From Mycobacterium lacus (GTDB lineage Bacteria; Actinomycetota; Actinomycetes; Mycobacteriales; Mycobacteriaceae): a stretch of DNA of 64,000 nucleotides. A model generated the notes under the pieces. It was not told where the DNA came from and searched no databases. It saw only the letters and a program-made list of their open reading frames with translations. Position 1 is the first letter of the stretch; every line of letters begins with the position of its first letter. The translations under genes were made by a program, and so were the position numbers. Below are positions 58,976-64,000 of this stretch, piece after piece. The stretch covers positions 4,225,952-4,289,951 of the forward strand of contig NZ_AP022581.1 in NCBI RefSeq assembly GCF_010731535.1. Direction: 5' to 3'.

Positions 58976-59163
58976 CACTGTGGGCTCACTGCAACCCATC
59001 CATCTGCTCCAAGATTACGCTCGGTTTTCATACGCCAGCAACGAAAATTGAGGTGAACCAGGGGCGTCGTGGACCAATTCCGGCCCGGCGTTCCCGCGGG
59101 TCAGGCGGCCTGGCGGGCGCGTCGCTGGCGCCCTTAAGGACACGCCGATGCGGCCTTTACCAG
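58976..59163. other. Intergenic stretch where Rv0187 would be expected
   Basis: No methyltransferase-like frame is visible. The rightmost part leads into the mymT promoter. Together with its flanks, the gap between the Rv0188-like gene and mymT is 345 bp and is otherwise without recognisable features. Confidence 0.4.
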
Positions 59164-59180
59164 ATACCCGTATAGGGTAT
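59164..59180. promoter_or_regulatory. RicR box upstream of mymT
   Basis: ATACCC-N5-GGGTAT (spacer GTATA) lies 98 bases before the mymT start and has the same arms as the ricR box. It predicts repression of mymT by RicR and release by copper. Confidence 0.85.
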
Positions 59181-59277
59181 AGAGTGGAGCCTGGTTGTTC
59201 CGGGTGCCGGACAACCCAAACGGAGTTAACCGCTGGGATTTCAGGTCCCGGCACAGACACAGATAGGGATGGCGAAG

Positions 59278-59424
59278 ATGGCAGAGTACGAGGCCGGGAC
59301 CTTGCTGACGTGTGGCCACGAGGGCTGCGGTTGTCGCATTCGCGTCGAGGTTCCGTGTCATTGTTCCAGTGCGGGTGAAGCATACCGCTGCACCTGCGGC
59401 GACGAACTGGTCGCGGTCCAGTAG
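59278..59424 (+). CDS. mymT: Copper metallothionein MymT
   Basis: This 48-residue protein starts MAEYEAGTLLTCGHEGCGCR and ends CTCGDELVAVQ. It has seven cysteines in the MymT pattern (LTC, GCGC, PCHC, RCTC) plus a histidine in CGHEG. The start at 59278 is preferred over an in-frame ATG at 59269 because AGGG then sits eight bases upstream, and YEAGTLLTC then begins at the same place as in Rv0186A. MymT binds up to about six Cu(I) ions and protects against copper. A RicR box lies upstream. It is convergent with bglS. Confidence 0.93.
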   Translation: MAEYEAGTLLTCGHEGCGCRIRVEVPCHCSSAGEAYRCTCGDELVAVQ

Positions 59425-59458
59425 GCGGCGCGCCGGTCGTGCGTCCGGGCGGCGCGGA

Positions 59459-61588
59459 TCACCGCCCGAATGCACGGCCGGCCAGCTCGACCTCGGCCGC
59501 CAGCTCCTGGGCGACGGCCGAAGCACCCACCGCCACCGCATAGCGGCCCGCCCGGATGCGCCAGCTTCGGGCCCGGCCGTCGTAGCTGGCAAGCAAGCGC
59601 GGATCTGCCTCGATCGTCACGCGGCGGGCCTCGCCGGGCTCGAGTTCGACCCGCTCGAATCCGAGTAACCGCGCCCGTTGCTCACCGGCGGCGCCGGTCA
59701 AATACAGCTGTGGGGTGTCCGCCCCCCTGCGGTCACCGGTGTTGACGACGCTGAAGCTGGCCGTGACGGTGTGTCCTGCGGACACCGCCAGGTCGCGATA
59801 GTCGAAGCGGGTGTAGGACAGCCCGTGGCCGAACGCGAACATCGGCACCTGGTTTGTTCGTGCAAACCATCGGTAGCCGACCTCGGATCCTTCGGAATAG
59901 CGGACGGTCGTGGGTGTCCCCCACGCGGCGCCGAGGTCGGGCAGCTCGGGGCGCGGCGTCTGACCGAGACCGACCGGGAAGGTGATCGGCAGCCGACCCG
60001 ACGGGTTGACCCGACCGGTCAGGATTTCCGCAATGGCCTGGCCACCGGCCTGACCCGGATACCAGGCCGCCACGATCGCGTTCACCGAGTCGCGCCAGGG
60101 CATGGCCACCGGGTTGCCAGTCTCTAGCACCACCACGGTGTTCGGGTTGGCGGCCGAGACGGCCTCGATCACCGCGTCCTGCCCCCACGGCAGCGACAGG
60201 TCGGCACCGTCGATCCCCTCCCCTTCCACGCGAACCGCGAACACGATGGCGACGTCGGCCCGCCGCGCCGCCAGCACCGCCTCGGCGGGGCTGATGCCGG
60301 GGTCGAACTCGATCTGCGCGTGCGGCAATTGTTTTCTCAGCTCGCTCAGCGGGCTTGACGGCAGTAAGTACAGGTTGCGTAGGCCGCCCGTGAGTCCGGG
60401 CCCGCCGATCGGGATCACGTCGGCGTACCCGCCCGGCGGGACGACCGCACTCGATCCACACCCAATCGGCACGCCGAGCTGTGCATAACCGCCGATCACG
60501 GCGATGCGTGCGGTCGACTCGGGGCATGCCAGGGGCAACACCCCGCGGTTGGTCAGCAACACGATTCCCTGCCGGGCGATCTGCAGCGCAATCTCGTTGT
60601 GCGCGGCCATGTCCGGTGCGGGTGCGGCCTCGCGCCGCTCTATTCCGACGGCGAACATCGAACGCAGGATGCGCCGGACCATGTCCGAGAGGCGCTCCTT
60701 GGGCAGCCTGCCGTCGGCGTAGGCGGCCCGCAGGCGCTCGGTGAACGCCTCCGATTGCCACAGCACCGCATCGATCTGCGCGCCGCACTCCTGGTCGAGG
60801 CCGGCAAGGGCGCACTCCCAGCTTGGCGTGCCGCCCCAATCGGACATAACCCAGCCCCGGTATCCCCAATCGCCTTTCAGCACGCCGTTGATCAGGGCGC
60901 CGTTTTGCGCGGCATAGTCGCCGTTGACCTTGTTGTACGCCGTCATCACGGCGCCGGGCCGCGACCGCTCGATGGCGAGCTCAAACGCAAGCAAGTCCGA
61001 TTCGCGGTGCGCATCGGGATCGATGATCGCGTCCAGCCAGTGCCGGTTGGTCTCGTTGCAGTTCAGCGAGTAGTGCTTGATCGTCGAGATGACGCCCTGC
61101 CGTTGTATCCCATCGATCGACTCCGCGACCATCGTGGCGCTCAAAAGCGGGTCTTCCGAGGCGTATTCGAAGTTACGGCCATTACGCGGGTCGCGCGCCA
61201 GGTTGATGGCGCCGGCCAGCAGCACGTTGAAGCCGCGGCTGCGCGCCTCCCGGCCGATCGCCTCACCTGCGGCGCGGGCGAGTGCCGGGTTGAAACTGGC
61301 CGCCAGAGCCAGCCCGGCGGGCAGCGCGGTGGCGGTGTCGCCCGGGCGATATCCCGGGTTGGTGACGCCAAGGCCGGCATCGCTCATCCGTAATGCCGGA
61401 ACTGAAAGCCGTGGGATCCCCGGCACATAGCCGGCGCTCATCGGGACGTCCGGCGGAATGCGCTCATCGGTCAGCGGCCACAGTTCACCGGCCCCCATCA
61501 CGCACACAAGCAGCGAGAATCGCTCGTCGTCGGTCATCCGTGACTCGATCTCGCGGGCCCGGACGTCAGGGTCCGCTAGCTCGCCCAC
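59459..61588 (-). CDS. bglS: Beta-glucosidase BglS (glycoside hydrolase family 3)
   Basis: The GTG at 61588 (VGELADPDVRAREIESRM) gives 709 residues; Rv0186 has 691. The GH3 N-terminal barrel carries the nucleophile aspartate in GWVMSDWGGTPSWECAL and the KHYSLNCNETNR motif. The alpha/beta sandwich and C-terminal fibronectin-III-like domain (GHGLSYTRFDYRDL, then SFSVVNTGDRRGADTPQLYL) follow. It should remove glucose from beta-glucosides. No signal peptide is seen, so it is probably cytoplasmic. It overlaps the Rv0185-like gene by 13 bases and is the end of a three-gene run. Confidence 0.9.
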   Translation of the reverse strand: MGELADPDVRAREIESRMTDDERFSLLVCVMGAGELWPLTDERIPPDVPMSAGYVPGIPRLSVPALRMSDAGLGVTNPGYRPGDTATALPAGLALAASFNPALARAAGEAIGREARSRGFNVLLAGAINLARDPRNGRNFEYASEDPLLSATMVAESIDGIQRQGVISTIKHYSLNCNETNRHWLDAIIDPDAHRESDLLAFELAIERSRPGAVMTAYNKVNGDYAAQNGALINGVLKGDWGYRGWVMSDWGGTPSWECALAGLDQECGAQIDAVLWQSEAFTERLRAAYADGRLPKERLSDMVRRILRSMFAVGIERREAAPAPDMAAHNEIALQIARQGIVLLTNRGVLPLACPESTARIAVIGGYAQLGVPIGCGSSAVVPPGGYADVIPIGGPGLTGGLRNLYLLPSSPLSELRKQLPHAQIEFDPGISPAEAVLAARRADVAIVFAVRVEGEGIDGADLSLPWGQDAVIEAVSAANPNTVVVLETGNPVAMPWRDSVNAIVAAWYPGQAGGQAIAEILTGRVNPSGRLPITFPVGLGQTPRPELPDLGAAWGTPTTVRYSEGSEVGYRWFARTNQVPMFAFGHGLSYTRFDYRDLAVSAGHTVTASFSVVNTGDRRGADTPQLYLTGAAGEQRARLLGFERVELEPGEARRVTIEADPRLLASYDGRARSWRIRAGRYAVAVGASAVAQELAAEVELAGRAFGR

Positions 61589-62106
61589 CGCACACCCTCT
61601 TTCGCGTACACGACGCGCAACACGTGCCCGAGCTCGGGACCCATCACCAACTCGGTCAGCGTGCAATTCGTCGCCACGAATCGCGGACCGTGCGGCGGCG
61701 GCACCTGGCACAAGTGATGGGCCACTTCATGTAGCACCACCAGCTCCCGCATCGCCCAGTCGGCCGCATCCCGGTCCGGAACCGCGATTGTCCCCGCGCC
61801 GTCCCGGTTTTCGTAATGCGCTGCGGTGGCCGCCCGTCGCGCCCGTACCCGCAGCGGCGGCACCGCCGGCCAATGCTGCCGCACCGCCGGTAACGCGAGC
61901 ACGTCGTCCACATAACGCTGCACCGACGCCACCGACGCGAACCGCCCTTCCGGCGGCAGCGTCAACTGCGTGCCGAAGAATTCGACACTGGGCGAGCCGT
62001 GTTCGGCAGCGCGGTCGAACAAGGTCCGCACGAATTGCTCGGCCGCGTAGACCCTGGCGCGCTGGGAATCCCTCCCAGACCGATTCCGCGAATCCGCCTC
62101 CGTCAC
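61576..62106 (-). CDS. Putative metallohydrolase (TIGR04338-type, Rv0185-like)
   Basis: The 176-residue protein has a zinc-protease-like HEVAHH motif in RELVVLHEVAHHLC near residue 127, and a possible further ligand in HGPRFVATNCTLTELVMG. It keeps its family's N-terminal block RVYAAEQFVRTLFDRA. It is read as a small putative metallopeptidase of actinobacteria; no substrate is known. It is coupled to the DUF2786 gene by ATGA, and bglS starts inside its last codons. Rv0185 has 169 residues. The pairing with the DUF2786 protein is conserved in M. tuberculosis. Confidence 0.85.
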   Translation of the reverse strand: MTEADSRNRSGRDSQRARVYAAEQFVRTLFDRAAEHGSPSVEFFGTQLTLPPEGRFASVASVQRYVDDVLALPAVRQHWPAVPPLRVRARRAATAAHYENRDGAGTIAVPDRDAADWAMRELVVLHEVAHHLCQVPPPHGPRFVATNCTLTELVMGPELGHVLRVVYAKEGVRWAS

Positions 62107-62852
62107 CGGCCCAGCGCGGTCCGCGTCCCGGGCAACTCGGGGCTGGTCCCGAGCCGCGCGTGCCGACCGGCCCGGTCCCCCGCCCGCCGCGCCGCCGACG
62201 AATACCCCGCCGAGGCCCGGTTGGCCCGCCAGGTACCGCGTGCCTGCGACGTGCTGCGGTAATAGTCACGGAGTTCGATCTCCTTGTCGCGCAGCGCAAT
62301 AGCGGTGCCGGGCGCCCGACCACAGTCCTCGGTGGCGTCGTTGCGGGCCTGCTCGCGGGCCTCGGCCAGACGCTGGCCGACGCGGGCCCCGAAGGCCAAC
62401 TGGAAGTTAAGCCTGGCGGTAATGGTCGGCGTGGGCCGGTGTGCACCCGAGGCGAGGTACGCGTCCGACGCCCGGACCATCTGGACGACCAGGCTGGCGT
62501 ACAGGGCGTGAGTTGCGTCGATGTCTTCGCTGAACCCGTAGGCGTGGAGGAACGTCGAGTTCGATGCGATGTCACAGCGCACATCGTTTGCCGCGGCGAT
62601 CAGCACAAAGAGCTGCACATAGGTCCGCAGTCCCCGGGTGCCCGCCGTCCCGATGGTGATGGTGCGTTGGGTTGGGGTCTGGGCGGCCGAGCGGTTCGCC
62701 GAATGCGACCGGGCCACCGCCAAGTCGATGGACGCTGCCGTCGCCAACCGTTGCGCGGCGGCCATGAACGCGTCGGCCTCGTGGGGGTTATCGGTGCCTT
62801 CGGCCTGGCGCAGCAGTGCGCCGATGCGGGCCAGCATCTTGTCGTCGGTCAT
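62103..62852 (-). CDS. DUF2786 protein (Rv0184-like)
   Basis: The 249-residue protein starts MTDDKMLARIGALLRQAEGT, followed by NPHEADAFMAAAQRLATAAS, the short helical DUF2786 motif. A central region (TYVQLFVLIAAANDVRC, then FGARVGQRLAEAREQA) and an arginine-rich tail follow. Rv0184 has the same length. DUF2786 proteins have no firm function; some occur in phage or replication settings. Its stop overlaps the metallohydrolase start, so the two are probably made together. Confidence 0.85.
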   Translation of the reverse strand: MTDDKMLARIGALLRQAEGTDNPHEADAFMAAAQRLATAASIDLAVARSHSANRSAAQTPTQRTITIGTAGTRGLRTYVQLFVLIAAANDVRCDIASNSTFLHAYGFSEDIDATHALYASLVVQMVRASDAYLASGAHRPTPTITARLNFQLAFGARVGQRLAEAREQARNDATEDCGRAPGTAIALRDKEIELRDYYRSTSQARGTWRANRASAGYSSAARRAGDRAGRHARLGTSPELPGTRTALGR

Positions 62853-62896
62853 AGCGTCAAACTACTCAAGCGGTACGACATTTCCGCCGCAGCCGG

Positions 62897-63736
62897 TCAG
62901 AGGCGTTGCAAAATCCACGAGACCACGTCGTCGAGCACCTGGTCGCGTTCGGGCTCGTTGAAGACCTCGTGGTACAGCCCGGGATAGACCTTCAACTCGA
63001 CGTCGCTAGATCCCACACACTCGACCAGCCGACGGCTGCCGTCGACGGGGATCAGCCGATCGTCGGAACCGTGCACCACCAGCAGCGGCGCGGTCAACGC
63101 CGCCGCCCGCTGGGGCATGGTCTCGCCCACCTGCAGCAGCGCGCGTCCGAGGCCGGCGGGCACCTTCCCGTGGTACACCAGCGGGTCGTCGTTGTAGGCC
63201 GCCACCACCGCGGGGTCACGGGATATGGCGTTGACGTCGATGTCCTGCACCGGCAGACCGGGGATGACCACGCCCAGCCCCTTGGCGGCGAGCGCCACCA
63301 GCGGGTGCACCAGGTCTTGGGCCGCCACTGCCGGTCCCGACAGCACCATCAGGTCGTAGTTGTCGGGGCGTTCAACGCCGTAGGCGAAGACGATCGCCCC
63401 ACCCATGCTGTGCCCCAGCAGGACGCACTTGAGGCCGGGGTGTTCGCGGGTGGCGATGGCGACCAGGGTGTCGAAGTCGGTGGTGAACTCCGCGATATCC
63501 CGCACCAGCAGCCGCTTGCCGTCGGAGCGGCCGTGCCCACGGTGGTCCAGCGCGTAGGTGACCAGGCCCGCCTCGCCGAATCGCCGCGCGACGTGGTCGT
63601 AGCGGCGGGCGTGCTCGCCGAGACCGTGGGCGAGTACGACCACGGCACGCGCCGGGGCGTCTGGTGTCCAGACATCGTAGACAATGCGCGCGCCGCCGAG
63701 GCCTTCGAAGTTTCGTTCAGTACGGGTCGTGCTCAT
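62897..63736 (-). CDS. Monoglyceride lipase (Rv0183-like)
   Basis: The ATG at 63736 (MSTTRTERNFEGLGGARIVY) gives 279 residues, equal to Rv0183. The alpha/beta hydrolase triad is clear: serine in LLGHSMGGAIV near residue 110, aspartate in VVHGSDDRLIPVDG near 226 and histidine in GLYHEVFNEPERD near 256. The oxyanion strand is VVLAHGLGEHARRY. It hydrolyses monoacylglycerols. In M. tuberculosis the enzyme is linked to the outer layer and acts on host and own lipids. It is divergent from sigG across 75 bases. Confidence 0.94.
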   Translation of the reverse strand: MSTTRTERNFEGLGGARIVYDVWTPDAPARAVVVLAHGLGEHARRYDHVARRFGEAGLVTYALDHRGHGRSDGKRLLVRDIAEFTTDFDTLVAIATREHPGLKCVLLGHSMGGAIVFAYGVERPDNYDLMVLSGPAVAAQDLVHPLVALAAKGLGVVIPGLPVQDIDVNAISRDPAVVAAYNDDPLVYHGKVPAGLGRALLQVGETMPQRAAALTAPLLVVHGSDDRLIPVDGSRRLVECVGSSDVELKVYPGLYHEVFNEPERDQVLDDVVSWILQRL

Positions 63737-63811
63737 TACGGGCAGCTTACGCACACCCCTCAGTGGCCGCCGCACACGAAGCTGTCACAGCCTCTGCGTA
63801 GGCTCGTTCGG

Positions 63812-64000
63812 GTGAGCGTGCTCGCAGAACACTCTGACCGGGAGTTCTCGGCGCAGGCTGAGCCGTATCGACGTGAACTGCTCGCACACTGCTACCGGAT
63901 GACCGGGTCGCTGCACGACGCGGAGGACCTGGTGCAGGAGACATTTCTGCGCGCCTGGAAATCCTACGAACGCTTCGAGGGCAAGTCGTCGATGCGGACG
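63812..64000 (+). CDS. sigG: ECF sigma factor SigG, 5' part cut by the window edge
   Basis: The GTG at 63812 opens VSVLAEHSDREFSAQAEPYR, with 63 codons to the window edge. The sigma region 2 helices are visible: LLAHCYRMTGSLHDAEDLVQ, then ETFLRAWKSYERFEGKSSMRT, the core-binding and -10-recognition part. Rv0182c has 370 residues; like other group-41 ECF factors it should carry a SnoaL-like C-terminal domain, outside the window. It is divergent from the monoglyceride lipase gene, the order found in M. tuberculosis. Confidence 0.92.
   Translation, partial: MSVLAEHSDREFSAQAEPYRRELLAHCYRMTGSLHDAEDLVQETFLRAWKSYERFEGKSSMRT

Noticed and set aside
1..64000. CRISPR arrays, tRNA or rRNA genes
   Set aside because: No regularly spaced repeats with unique spacers and no tRNA- or rRNA-like segments were recognised in the intergenic gaps. 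The only dispersed repeats are the palindromes.

Overview
The window is mycobacterial chromosome. It is GC-rich, and most genes can be named by recalled similarity and order to the Mycobacterium tuberculosis Rv0182c to Rv0221 region, read here in the opposite direction. The match runs from the Rv0221-type acyltransferase (about 3.3 kb) to sigG (right edge). MmpL3, MmpL11, Zmp1, RicR, MymT and an Rv0203-type haem-binding protein point to Mycobacterium. The extra genes and insertion sequences make it a species outside the M. tuberculosis complex. No species name can be supported.

Layout. 0-3.3 kb: an acyl-CoA ligase with a small partner gene, a decayed short-chain dehydrogenase, and a methyltransferase divergent from a TetR regulator. 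3.3-8.5 kb: a leftward cluster of methyltransferase, cytochrome b/molybdopterin oxidoreductase, membrane protein, LipC and WS/DGAT-type acyltransferase. 8.8-18.6 kb: lipid and CoA metabolism. An amidohydrolase/CoA-transferase/double-hotdog hydratase operon faces fadE3. A second leftward operon holds an SDR, a QueA-like protein, fadD4 and an enoyl-CoA hydratase. 18.7-23.6 kb: an accessory island. An IS1634-like element cuts off a SoxR-like MerR gene, followed by a relBE toxin-antitoxin pair and an ISL3-family element with a perfect 8-bp target duplication. nadR, expected here from M. tuberculosis, was not seen.

23.6-43 kb: conserved core. pckA, two GTPase-like proteins, trmB, a NYN-domain protein, mmpL3, an AI-2E-type permease, an LPG-synthase-like membrane protein, the exported haem-binding protein divergent from mmpL11, a helix-turn-helix protein, two Mce-associated-type membrane proteins and zmp1. 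43-54.8 kb: a molybdopterin oxidoreductase with its TetR and LuxR regulators, a fused double ABC exporter divergent from an Rv0193c-type protein, and a tandem pair of L,D-transpeptidases. 54.9-64 kb: an MFS exporter, the copper repressor ricR divergent from ilvD, an SPW membrane protein, the copper metallothionein mymT, bglS, a putative metallopeptidase, a DUF2786 protein, monoglyceride lipase and the start of sigG. RicR-type boxes lie before both ricR and mymT.

The most distinctive non-coding signal is a family of long palindromes sharing outer sequence near GAGCAGACGCAAAA. They have four intact copies and one split by the ISL3 element. They sit just after stop codons, mostly between convergent genes. 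Their inner sequences differ, yet both arms stay complementary. No CRISPR array, rRNA or tRNA gene was seen.
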